Positions 11,201 through 21,249 of a DNA stretch of 21,568 nt are shown piece after piece (position 1 is the first letter of the stretch; every line of letters begins with the position of its first letter). The DNA is from Ichthyophonus hoferi. Lineage: Eukaryota > Opisthokonta > Ichthyosporea > Ichthyophonida > Ichthyophonidae. The notes under the pieces were generated by a model. That model worked only from the letters and a program-made list of their open reading frames with translations. It was not told the origin of the DNA and made no database searches. Location: positions 4,302 through 25,869 of the forward strand of contig NAOQ01000476.1 of NCBI GenBank assembly GCA_002751075.1, given 5' to 3'. A program made the position numbers and the translations under genes.

Positions 11201-14142
11201 TATTTACAAGTTTAATCATGCCACGTGGTGTATGTGTGTTTGTAATCCGATAATCTGGTTGGAAAAATATAAAACAACACTCCAATCAAATAATGCTAAA
11301 TATGTTTTATTTAATATACCAATCTGCATAGCTATTCAACCAGAGGTCCAAGAAATTACTTGTCTGGATTTATTAGTATATAACTAGCCAATAAAAACAC
11401 GTTATTAATACCAAATATAGCTATGTATACAAAATGGGTAGAAAGACAGTCATAGTCTAAATTAAAAATTAGATTTTCAATTAGTCTATATATAGCATGT
11501 TGCATTTAGAACCTATAGACGAGGTCAGTCTGTGACACGATACCTCCTCCCCTATTGTGTTTCTACAGTTATATTGAATAAAGTTACTTTGCCTTTATCT
11601 ATCTCGTTGCTTGCAATTGTAGCAGCTTCGTATAATGTTAAGATCATAACTATAACAATGACACAGTAACTACACAGGCTATAATAAACAATTAAACATA
11701 TGACCACAAACCTTTCTCAACTGTGGAGGTGAAATGGAAGCGCGATCTGGCTTAGCAGTCCAGTCCCAATTGCCCATATGGCCTACGTAGATACCGTTAG
11801 TGTATGAGCATATATATGGTTTGGTTCGTGTTTAAATTCATATTAACATGCTTTAATTCTTTGTGAAACTTATAAAAAAAAAAGCTCACGAACAAAAAAC
11901 ATTTGTAATACTCAGCTATTCATGCGCATATACACACATCTCTGTATATATGGAAAAGAAAAAGAACTATCATATCATTTATCATTTCATATCATATTTA
12001 TATTCAAATATAGACATATATACATTATTTGTTGATAATACTTACAGTATGACATACCCCATCTAACTCCAGATAAAAATAAAAATAATCATTTTTTTTA
12101 AAAAAAAAGTCTTAAATTGCCAAGACTGGATTGTCTGCATATATACACTATATATATGTACATGCATATAGCGAAAAAGTATACAATACACCAAAAGACG
12201 TAACATAAAAAGAAAGAAGACAAACTAATCAGGGTAAAAATAAGAATAAGGTAATAGACATCCTACCAGCTCTAGAATATGCCACCACACACCAAGGAGT
12301 AATATGTTTCACCCGTGCCGTGACTCCAGAGCTTGGGTTCTTAAATACAATCCTCGTTTTATTATCCGGAAAATGGGTCTTGTCAACCTGTAAGTACATG
12401 CATGCGTAGAATTGTATGAGTAGAGAGTAGGGGAGAGAAGCAGAGGAGACTCTTCAGGTAAACGGTTTAATAGTTATCTATGTTCTAAATAACCAATTTA
12501 GATATAAAAGCAATAGGATACTATGGGATAAAATAGATCTACCATGTATATATAGACTAGTAATATACCAATTCTTTGTCAAGACATACAGAATATAGAA
12601 TAGAATATTAAATATTACATAGTATCGGAATATGTAAAGATAATGTCCAATATGGACAACGATGTAAGTCAAGATCTACATATAGGATAACTAAATACGT
12701 CTGCTGGCAGTGTTAGAGTTCATCCAATCTTTCTAACTATATTAAAGCTTTTTTTTTTCTAAAAATTTATTTATTTATGATTATGAACCAATTGGAGTAA
12801 GCATAGGCCCGACTTCCTTGTATACAATAAAAAACATATAATATAATATAATATAATATAATATAATAAAACAAAATGAAAACATTGAAAGCACACAACC
12901 ACATGAACATAGAACTTAAAACAATAATGAAGAAAAAGAATAGCCAATACAAGATATGTATCGTGGCAATGGTAATTATTATAGTAAGTATTTACCTCAA
13001 AACGTATGGAATCAACTGGTAGATTGTAGATTGAACGATTGTGGTGATAGTAGAAGAAATTGGCAGCTTCTTGGTCCGGGGGAGTATGATAGGACAAAAA
13101 TGCTACGTAATTCATGCGAGAAAATACATATAATTATATACAGTATTAGATCATTAGCCATGTCCTTTGAAGGATAGGTGGTTGTAATTAGTCTAATGGG
13201 TGTTTTATTTATGCAAGTATATATGCATTTGTTACAGTATATCGTATATCGGTATATTCTGTCACCGTCTCTGTAGTTTTTATTTATACTTAACGTATGT
13301 ATTCGTACTTAGGTATATATATATATATCTTTACATTCACAAGGTATTTTCTATATAACTCCGTTCGCCTGCACTTGTGTACATAGGAATATTATCATAC
13401 CTTTGGCGATATATATATACACACATACAGTTAGAGTAGAGATTAATTTCTAAGGCGTTCCCTGTCTGTATGCATACTTTAGTGAAATTTTGCAAGAAAC
13501 CATTCATATTCTAGTACATATAGCCAAGCTTCAGTTTTGTTATGTATGATGTTGCATGTATGTTGGGGAAACCATCGTGAGACATAAGTTGGACAAAATC
13601 AATTGCACAATAGGCATGTTGGTGAACGACTCAGATTCTAAATATATCGCACTCCAAAAACACAGTTAGATACCATAATGTCCAGCTGTTATTTTTTTCC
13701 TCTCGCCTGAATAAAAAACCGATAACTTTTATCATGCGAATATATATACTTTTTATAAGATCCCAATTTCCCTCACCTGGCTTGCCCCATGTCAGTAGTG
13801 AGGCAATCTTGGCATGCTGTGGCCTCAGGGAAGCTGTAGATTTGTAGAAAAGACAATGTTATTATATATTTTTTCTTTTTATAGCCTTAATCTTCTCAAT
13901 CAAATTGTTTTAAATGAATCATTTATTAACAAGACTCTTTAAAGGGATATATCCTACAGTCTTAACGTTTTGCCTTAGTTAAAACATCCTTTTCGCAAGA
14001 TGAAACAATACCCTTATACAGCACAGGGCCTACAGAATTCCTATGATGATAGAAGGGAAGAGGAATTGTAAGGTAGAGAGTGTTTGTATATGGCAGGTAT
14101 AACTATACCTTTGAATGTGGTGTTCATTAGGCAGCGAATCAT
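8227..14142 (-). CDS. orphan 14-exon gene, about 377 aa, possible mitochondrial protein
   Basis: Exons in transcript order (plus coordinates): 14142-14109, 13833-13777, 13102-12996, 12387-12267, 11782-11708, 11649-11588, 11383-11341, 11127-11037, 10821-10728, 10381-10312, 9585-9467, 8954-8832, 8537-8460, 8286-8227 (TAA). Introns are GT..AG and phases agree throughout, except that exon 5 to 6 needs a weak GTGGTC donor (the better GTTTGT site at 11711 breaks phase), and the donor of exon 13 is ambiguous. No acidic residue occurs before Asp40, while R3, K11, R15, K20 and K28 are basic, which fits a mitochondrial presequence. Recognisable stretches are FLSYHTPPDQEAANFFYYHH (exon 3), GVTARVKHITPWCVVAYSRA (exon 4), KNSRFKQQILLLNDSARDAY (exon 8), SIWLNAIYQKYFNHLVEHMD (exon 9), DPSTAEEYISLEQKVYEKSF (exon 11) and YRVYKLVRTPCPIYDSVGNV (exon 12). 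I recognise no family and no catalytic motif. Exons 1-12 are firm and the last two less so. Confidence 0.72.
10076..10243 (+). promoter_or_regulatory. promoter-like CCAAT/TATA cluster inside an intron, antisense to the host gene
   Basis: CCAAT is found at 10076-10080, 10145-10149 and 10239-10243, all on the plus strand, with TATAAAA at 10210-10216. This repeats the arrangement seen before the phosphodiesterase gene, yet it lies in the intron between exons 10 and 11 of the minus-strand gene and points the opposite way. The first downstream ATG (10320) opens a 41-codon frame that overlaps exon 10 antisense. It may drive an antisense transcript or be coincidence. Confidence 0.25.
12836..12872. 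repeat. pentanucleotide microsatellite (ATATA)n
   Basis: About seven near-perfect copies of a 5-bp ATATA unit lie in the intron between exons 3 and 4 of the minus-strand gene. It should be length-variable between isolates. Confidence 0.85.
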
Positions 14143-15648
14143 GTTTACCTTTTTCAAAATCAAAAGGTAAAAATAAACAAATATACTAATCCACTATCAA
14201 GCTAGGAGAAAAGAAATAGATCCTGTACGCAAAATTTATTTAAATTCAATTTTAATTTCTTTTGTACATGGTAGCACCCTGTCAAAGTATTAAAGTATAT
14301 TATATAGCTTTAAAGCTCTGATAGAGGAGAGCTTGGTTTACAAATCAGTCGTAAAATTAATTTGTAGAGTAAATACTAGATTAACGGAAGGCAGCTTATT
14401 TGCTTTGCATTTTAACGGATGCTTTGATTGGATATTTAATTGTGTCATTGTCGAATGCATTACTGATTAGCCATATATGGTATCTCACATTATCTTAATA
14501 TGGATTAATCAATAAATTCATAGTAACTAATTGGATAAATTGTTGCATATTTCCCGCCAAACTTTAAAAATAGCCATTCAACACGTGATCCATATTAGAT
14601 CGCTGCTGTTTCTTCGAGTGAAACACCTCTCTCTTTATGTAAAACTCGAAACAGCCAATGATAGAGATCCTCCAACTACGTAATAAGCCATCCCAGATCA
14701 TATATTTTGGGTCCAGATAACCCATTGATTAGGCATCCTGCCTAAAACAAGTCCTGCCAGCTTGTTTCATAATAAAAGTATATCTTAGCATATCTGTACT
14801 ACGTGTATGCAAAAGGACATGTTAAAATGCCTTTTAATTTGATATTTTGACTCCTTCTAAACGAAAATAGGTCTGAGGAACGCTCGTTTCTCTACTTACT
14901 ATTCCCAACAGCTTTCCCCTTTGCTATTTCAAAATAGTAGTGCAGTGGTTACCATAGTTATGATTTACTATAGTTCTACATTTTTCATGCAATCATTTAA
15001 GCTCATTTAACCTTAATTTCTTTTCTGTCACTTACACTGTCCATCTTATAAGGCTTGGTTCTTCAATAACAAAATGAAACTACTTTACAAGTATTAGCCG
15101 GTTTTGAGATTAAATCTAAGTACAGGAGCGCGTTTTCCTTTTAAGGATGATTAAAGAGGTTGGAGGGTTGTTTTTCAATAGGATGGGACAAAATATTATA
15201 TATTTATATTCAAAGAGATTTTTTTTAAAAAAAATTCTGTTTATGATATCTAAAAGAACCAGGAAAAATCACTCAAAAATATCGACTTGTAGATAAATAA
15301 AGTGGAGAATTTTCAGAAGTCTTATAACATTGGACGATCGCAAGATTAGTTATCTCTAGTTTACCAATACAATCACTTATTCCGGTTAGCTTTACCTTAA
15401 AAATTACTATTAGGTCTACAAACCAAAGCTTCGAAATGATTGCATAGAAAATATATGCCAAATATCATTGGCCAATACATTATACACTTAACTAATAGAT
15501 AATTTTATGATAAATACTTTATAACCACTTATAGGCAAGGTATGCCCTATATTACCGGTTTAGCGGAGAACATAAAAATAAACAATAAATAATAAATGAG
15601 TAGTGAATAGTAAAAAACAAATAACAAAGTACCTAATCAATAATAAAT
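14143..15648. promoter_or_regulatory. intergenic region between two divergent genes
   Basis: It separates the start of the minus-strand 14-exon gene (14142) from the start of the plus-strand Nudix gene (15649), so both promoters should lie within it. On the minus-gene side, CCAAT boxes read on the minus strand at 14427-14431 and 14530-14534. An E2F-like TTTCCCGCCAAA lies at 14550-14561 and a CACGTG E-box at 14582-14587. On the Nudix side, a palindromic CATTGGCCAAT lies at about 15467-15476, 170 nt before the ATG. No gene is supported here; a 62-codon minus frame at 15273-15461 has no other support. Confidence 0.5.
14605..14655. repeat. imperfect inverted repeat (hairpin)
   Basis: The left arm GCTGTTTCTTCGAGT (14605-14619) pairs with the right arm ACTCGAAACAGC (14644-14655) through 12 pairs, with a bulge in the left arm and a 24-nt loop. 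It lies in the divergent promoter region. It could be a cruciform or dimeric-factor site; no known RNA structure is recognised. Confidence 0.55.
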
Positions 15649-18500
15649 ATGAGTGAGGAAATAGTTGACGTGGTTGATGAGCACAATAAGGTGGTGGACC
15701 AGCTACCTAGACATAGAGTGAGAGGTTAGGAGTCACAACCTCTTCCAACAAACTATTTTCTCTCGCTGGTTTTTCTTCTTTATTCATATTCGAATTTTCT
15801 TTCTTTCTTTACCACCTTTTTCCTTTAGCATTGTATTTTTTTTGTTTAACCTTCATTCACTACTTCTCATCTATGTTTTTATGTTTCATATTTTTATGTC
15901 TAATTTTTACTTTATATTTGACTATTTTCTTCTAAAACTTACACACTCTTCATCGTCCTCTCTTTCTCTTTTGAGCCCAGACCTTATGTACGTGAATTAA
16001 AAGATCACACAAATACATACAAAAATGTACAGACACTCAAAAGAACATGGGGTTGGTTTATTAATATCAATAGTGAGATCTAACCCCTTGGGATATATAG
16101 AACAACCCTTCTCTAACCCTCTCCATGTTACATCAGGGGAGAACCTGAGGCATAGGGCAACATATATATTTGTATTCCTGGGGGAAAAGAAAGAAAGCAA
16201 ACTACACGAACAACTTGTAGTTCAGAAGAGAACGGCTATAAAGGACTACTGTCCTTCTCATTGGGATGTTTGTACCGGAGGGGTAGTGGCCGCGGGGGAG
16301 GAATACACATTGGTTGGTATTTATTTTTGTTTTTCTTCCTCTTGCACTTCTTTCTTTCTTATTTTATTTATTTATTGATTTATCAAGCTTTTAATCTTTA
16401 AATGCTTTCATCTTCTTATATCTTCTTTTTAAGATTAAGGTATATATAATTATGAGCAGACACCCATAAAGCTATCTTGTCTTTGATTGTGATGGCACTT
16501 TGGTTATTTTTATTGAACCATCTGTTAACATTAACATATATACCCTTCATACCACAGCCTTATGCACACATACTGCAACAGAAATATTTCTATATACCAC
16601 CTTTTCTTATTATAATAGGCAGACCCACTCTCGTCACTTTCTTGTTCTTATTTTTTTGCTTTTGCTTCTCTTTTTTTTTTCGCCCTCTTTGCCTCTCTTT
16701 GCTTTCCTATATACGTATTTATATGAATTATCAGTCTTTCATCTATAGTATGCCCCGAGATAACCATTTTATAAACCCACACATCAAATAGTGAAGCTTT
16801 AATTTATGAATTCTCATTGTCTATTTCATACTCATTGGTCTAGATCAGGCGCTGGCCATTTAGTTGACCAATCACTCCTAGTAAATTAAGTATTTATGAC
16901 TAATGACAACTTTTGGCTTAGTATTTTCCGAAGTATTACAACATTTTAATATTCATCACTTATACCTGCATACATTTTTTCAAACGGCATTTGTACATCA
17001 TGACATTATTACATCATGACATATTATTATTGTGATAATTCAGTGTGTTTATATTTCTATACTATCACACTATAATAAAATATGTTATCCTGCTCTGTAA
17101 AAAATAAAAACTAGAAACAAAAACAAATACCGTAGTGATACGAGTGATAGAGGAAGTGAACTGATGACAATATATACCTATACCATAGAGTGCAGAGAGA
17201 GAGTTAGATGAAGAGATTGGGTTAAAGGATATCCCGTTACATCATTTGTATAACTTTCTGTATGAGGATACAAAGACAAAGGTGAATTACATACTCTTTA
17301 ATTTATTTACTTTTTATTTTCCATTGTATTTTTTTTGAGCTTATTTTATTTTCTTTATGCCTCTAATAGGTTATCTGTACAGTTATGCACTATTAGATAC
17401 ATGTATTATATGCTCTATTCTATCACCGCAAAGGTCCTCCGGTACCCTTTACTACTCCCTTTCTTATTTCATTCTAGATGTTTATATATATTGAATGTAT
17501 TATTTACTTGTTATTTCTTTTTACCTCTTTCTATTTAGATATACTTTGTGAATATTTTCTGGTTCATACTTGTATCCTGTCATCATCTTGATAGTAGTAA
17601 TAAGCCTACTATGTGATATAATAAGTAAATGTACAGTTAGATTTTTTTGTGTTATTAAATAACTAGACCCCGTGTGCTGTGTGTATAAACACATTAAATA
17701 TGAATAGAAAGAACCTACCTGTCACAAAAGCAAAGTGTAAAGATGGGATGGGGGGAGTAGTGTAGTACAGCGTCTAATACATACACCCTTATAGGTACCT
17801 ACATGTTCTATTTGTGGGTGTATATATGTATGTGTATGTATATTTGCATATATATCAAGCTGTTTATTGTCGACTTGTGGTTGATTAGTCATTTTAGAAG
17901 GCTAGTCCTGCATTCTAATACCAACTATGGACTATATTAGGCTCTACTAACTTCTATTTACGCTATTATTTTTAAAACATGGCCAATCTACCAAAGACAA
18001 GTACTACCTTTTAAAACTTTTAAACTTAATGTACGCATAATCGCAGTTTAGTATTCTTATCATATCATTGGCGTATCTTCAATGCAAGGAATGCAGAGTT
18101 TAGAAGTATATGTATTACCCCGTAAGATTAATCATTAACCCACACAATGACTATGAACTTTTAATAAGATATGTTTCTACCCCTGGTAGATATAGGCTTT
18201 AGCATTATACGCCTAATAGATTTGATCAATATTAGCTACTATTTGAGACTGTTCATATATATATATTGATGTGTTTAAAGGAAAACATATACTGACATAC
18301 AACTTGGCTTGAGCCTATAGGTATGGGGAGGGGCCTATGAGTGCCGATACAGTGGGAGTATAACGGATTTGAAACTTCAAGAGAGTGAGGTGGCAGCTGT
18401 AGAGGTAATGACTATAGTTGAGGTACTGGAACACTGCAAAACAGAACCCTACACCCCTGACTCTATGCTCTGTCTCCAACTTTACCTTGATTCCAATTAA
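15649..18500 (+). CDS. Nudix hydrolase, YfcD-like, four exons, 174 aa
   Basis: Exons are 15649-15724, 16137-16312, 17189-17281 and 18321-18500 (TAA 18498-18500); the joined length is 525 nt, in frame throughout. The start ATG is followed by MSEEIVDVVDEHNKVVDQLP, the usual N-terminal strand of YfcD-type Nudix proteins, then LRHRATYIFVF, QLVVQKRTAIKDYCPSHWD and the Nudix box. The box, G-x5-E-x7-R-E-U-x-E-E-x-G-U, is complete at residues 74-96 (Gly74, Glu80, Arg88, Glu89, Glu92, Glu93, Gly95), so the Mg-binding helix is intact. Next come FLYEDTKTKVWGGAYEC, LQESEV and the family's YTPDSM near the C-terminus. Nudix enzymes cleave nucleoside diphosphates linked to another moiety; the YfcD/IPP-isomerase-like branch has poorly defined substrates. 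No targeting peptide is seen, so cytosol is likely. The intron between exons 2 and 3 (876 nt) falls inside the Nudix box after Leu84; the last intron is 1039 nt. The donor GTTGGT of exon 2 is weak, but only this junction restores the motif spacing. Confidence 0.95.
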
Positions 18501-18584
18501 GTCATAAGAGAATTTGCCTGGAGAACAGCTGAAGTAGGCCGAATATGATGGGTGTCAATTTGAAATATACATGGCCATTCTTAG

Positions 18585-19540
18585 AATGGTTTAGCTATAA
18601 TTTAATCAAGTATCTACCACTAAGGTATCCATATTAAAATATTAATTATATACTTGTAACTTCATATGGTACTAGAAGTGTGCACTTATAAGCCATAAAA
18701 ATTGTCATATTGTATAAATAGAAATCCTAAGGCATTTTATATGGGTGGAGGCTATATAGATAGGTATGATTCTGTCTTTAAAAAATAGTGAGACTATGTA
18801 TGCTTGAGGTCTCGAAGATGCTGTATTTTCCTTTATATTGATAGTTAGTTGAAGAAGTAATGCCCATTAAAAATATATTTGATTGGTAGAGAACCTATGC
18901 ATTATATAAGCTATGTCTTATTGGCTATTAAGGTTATATAATTAAACGCTCTGTACATATAATATGACCGAAGCCAGCCACTTCTGTACAAATAAATATC
19001 TTAGCTATATTGGTTGCCAGTTGGTTGTTTAACAACTGTGGGCGGTGGTTAATGAAACTTTAATATCAATCTATATATTATTAAAGCTATAAATTAATTT
19101 AATACTTGAGAATGCGAGTTATGCATAATTATATGTAGCAATTCGATAATTAACTATACAATACATAGATTATTCCTTATATACTTGATATATCTTAAAT
19201 CTAACGTACCTTCAATCCTATATGCAAGAGTCATTAGTAAAATAAATTGACACCTAGGTAACCTATCTTAGATTAATTATTATCACTCATAATCATACTA
19301 TTTATATCATGCTATATTTCAAACGTCAACATATTAGCACATCAAAATTGGCATTTATATAGGTCACCGCTGCTCAGCACGTGGACCACTCTATTATTTA
19401 TTTATTTATTTAAATTAATTGTTTATTTAACAGCTGTATCTTCATTGATAGATATAGGATCTTACCCTGTAAATTTGATTGGCGTCGTCCCAACCTTGTA
19501 CGATTTAATTAGTCTGACCAGTAGCACGTACACTTTTTGA
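18585..19540 (+). pseudogene. fragments resembling the C-terminal helices of a seven-helix receptor
   Basis: Three segments join in phase: 18890-18932 (EPMHYISYVLLAIK), 19005-19047 (LYWLPVGCLTTVGG) and 19434-19540 (VSSLIDIGSYPVNLIGVVPT, LYDLISLTSSTYTF, then TGA), with introns of 72 and 386 nt. YWLP recalls the CWxP of helix 6, and VVPTLYD recalls the (N/D)PxxY of helix 7, of rhodopsin-like receptors. Upstream, 18585-18637 reads IKYLPLRYPY, similar to the PLRYP of the second intracellular loop, but there is no room between 18500 and 18890 for the first five helices. I therefore treat it as a truncated, decayed copy. Each piece is short, so chance is a real alternative. Confidence in receptor ancestry is low. 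Confidence 0.3.
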
Positions 19541-19792
19541 CCTTTTCTGGTATCCCGGGTGCTTACTAATAGGGTTATGCTAACAAAGAAGTATAAAAAT
19601 GATTTAGATTATTGTATCTATATATAACCACCAATTGTATGCTCCCTTTCCGATAAAGCCGAGTAATAAAAAAGCCTTTCTGAAATGTGGAAAAGGCCAG
19701 TTTTACAAAATTTAAGTTTATTTATGAATTTGAAGAATATACGTGTGAATATAATTTTAACATCTAGACTTAAACCTAATTGAAGTTTATAG

Positions 19793-20005
19793 GCATTTAA
19801 TATTGCCCCTGTAGCAGCCACAACTATTTACAAAGGTAAATTGTCAAGATGCTTGGAAATAGAAATATTGAGACTTCCTCTAAACTACAATGGGGTTCGA
19901 CTTAGGATTGAGGCATCAGGATCAATGGACAGCCAAAATGCTATGGACTCTCCATCGGAATATCATAATCATCACATAGCCTACTCTCTCATTGGCATTA
20001 TATAA
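19793..20005 (+). other. open 70-codon frame after a splice acceptor, unknown
   Basis: After a TTTATAG acceptor the frame is open for 70 codons to TAA at 20003-20005. It contains IAPVAATTIYKGKLSRCLEI, LPLNYNGVRLRIEASGS and MDSQNAMDSPSEYHNHH. The last part looks like a polar, Ser/His/Asn-rich tail. There is no initiating ATG near its start, so if real it is a terminal exon, perhaps the cytoplasmic tail of the receptor-like remnant upstream. I do not recognise a family. The minus strand of nearly the same interval (19618-19821) is also open for 67 codons; neither is proven. Confidence 0.25.
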
Positions 20006-20289
20006 TATTACTGATTCCATGCTAGTTCGTTTTTATATTGAATAATGCACCAATAAAATTAGCGTGATAGCTAGGCTATGCTGAACGCTAATTAGTTATT
20101 CGAACAACAAGGAAGCTTTTATTAATTTAAATAAAAATAGTATATAAATTATTAATTTTTTAAAAAACGTTATCATATCATATCATATACCTATATGTGC
20201 TATGAATAGGTTATAGTATGAAATTACTTGTAAGAAAAAGTACAACCACGCCACAATAATTATAATAACTATAATAATCATAATAATAA
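20006..20289. other. AT-rich spacer with simple repeats
   Basis: Very AT-rich sequence with ATATC repeats around 20172-20188 and an ATA/AAT-rich run at about 20255-20292. No coding potential was seen. Confidence 0.5.
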
Positions 20290-20386
20290 TAAAGTAATTT
20301 GCCTTAAATTGTACAACGATGTGAAACAGCAACAATACATAATCAATACATAATTTAAAGGAGAAAAGTAATTATACTACGTTGTA

Positions 20387-20734
20387 CAATATAATTTACG
20401 CAGTAGAAAATATAATAGAAAATATACAATAAAAATATACCATAGAAAAAAAATTCCTAATTACCCATTTGTAGTGCTGAAAATATACCTCATTAATCAC
20501 TAGACACCTTACAAGGAGAGAAAAGTTACAAAATAAGAAATGATGGTAGAAGTGCAATATAATTTATATAGTAGAATTATGTATGAAAATAAGTATGTAT
20601 AATATATAATAGAAAACCATAGCAAAAATTATAAAGTACAAATTACGTAATGAAAAATACATTCCTATTTACCCATTTCTGATGCTGAAAATTCTAACCC
20701 ACAATCACAAGACATACTACAAGGAGAGAAATAA
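20387..20734. repeat. two diverged tandem copies of a unit of about 170-210 bp
   Basis: Copy A (20387-20525) and copy B (20555-20734) share CAATATAATTTA near the start, ATTCCTA and TTACCCATTT in the middle (20461 and 20669), GCTGAAAAT, and ACAAGGAGAGAAA at the end. The offset grows from 168 to 208 bp along the unit, so one copy has an indel of about 40 bp. A third, weaker copy of the end motif (AAAGGAGAAAAGTA, about 20357) suggests at least 2.5 units starting near 20290. No terminal inverted repeats or coding frame were found; this fits an old minisatellite or a fragment of a non-coding element. Confidence 0.6.
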
Positions 20735-20790
20735 GTGACTTGTAATACACAAGTTTTGGGGAGGTTTTATAATGAACTTAGTTCTCCGCG

Positions 20791-20949
20791 ATGGCTGATG
20801 TCGTTGCAAGCCACTAAAGATATTTAGTGAAGAATGCACTTATTGTAAAATAGGTGTTTAAGAAAAAGTACCACTGCAATGGCTGATGTCGTTGCAAGCC
20901 ACTAAAGATATTTAGTGAAGAATGCACTTATTGTAAAATAGGTGTTTAA
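20791..20949. repeat. perfect 71-bp direct repeat, period 88 bp
   Basis: Positions 20791-20861 and 20879-20949 are identical over 71 bp by eye, with a 17-bp spacer. Each copy contains the hairpin CACTAAA-GATA-TTTAGTG. Identity in otherwise diverged, AT-rich DNA points to a recent tandem duplication. The copies begin ATGGCTGATGTCG, but the frame closes after eight codons, so they are not coding. Confidence 0.9.
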
Positions 20950-21249
20950 TAAAAAATGTCTATCTATATAGTAGATATTATGTAAATGGTTGGCTAAACA
21001 ATTTAGTAACCTAATGTACCTCTGCAAGATTTCAGAGTACAGACCAGGTACTTATAAACCACAAACTCCTCCCCCCCTTTTATTAGTTGCTAAACAAAAA
21101 AAGAATAGCATATCTATTACTCATCATATTTTCATGTTGTATTAATACTATCGCATTCCTTTTGTGGCATTACAATTATAATATAGTCGAGTTAAATATG
21201 ATATAATGCACGATAAATGTAATGAATATATATGAGATGACCCCAAATT
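20950..21249. other. AT-rich spacer, nothing recognised
   Basis: No gene, repeat family or RNA is visible. A run of eight C lies at about 21070-21077 in a TCCTCCCCCCCCTTTT context. Confidence 0.4.

Noticed and set aside
12771-13115. Single minus-strand frame of 114 codons as a gene
   Set aside because: Only its first part (13102-12996) is coding, as exon 3 of the 14-exon gene; the rest reads into an AT-rich intron and microsatellite.
13313-13328. (TA)n runs as regulatory elements
   Set aside because: Short TA runs recur throughout introns and spacers and are expected in DNA of this composition.
16025-16378. Plus-strand frame of 117 codons as a stand-alone gene
   Set aside because: Its middle is Nudix exon 2; its start and end are intron sequence, and the Nudix box is only complete after splicing.
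16477-16791. Two overlapping plus frames rich in Phe and Leu
   Set aside because: They lie within the Nudix intron 16313-17188 and consist of pyrimidine-rich low-complexity sequence.
18508-18590. Minus-strand 25-codon frame ending close to the Nudix stop, as a convergent gene's last exon
   Set aside because: Too short, with no further exon upstream on that strand.
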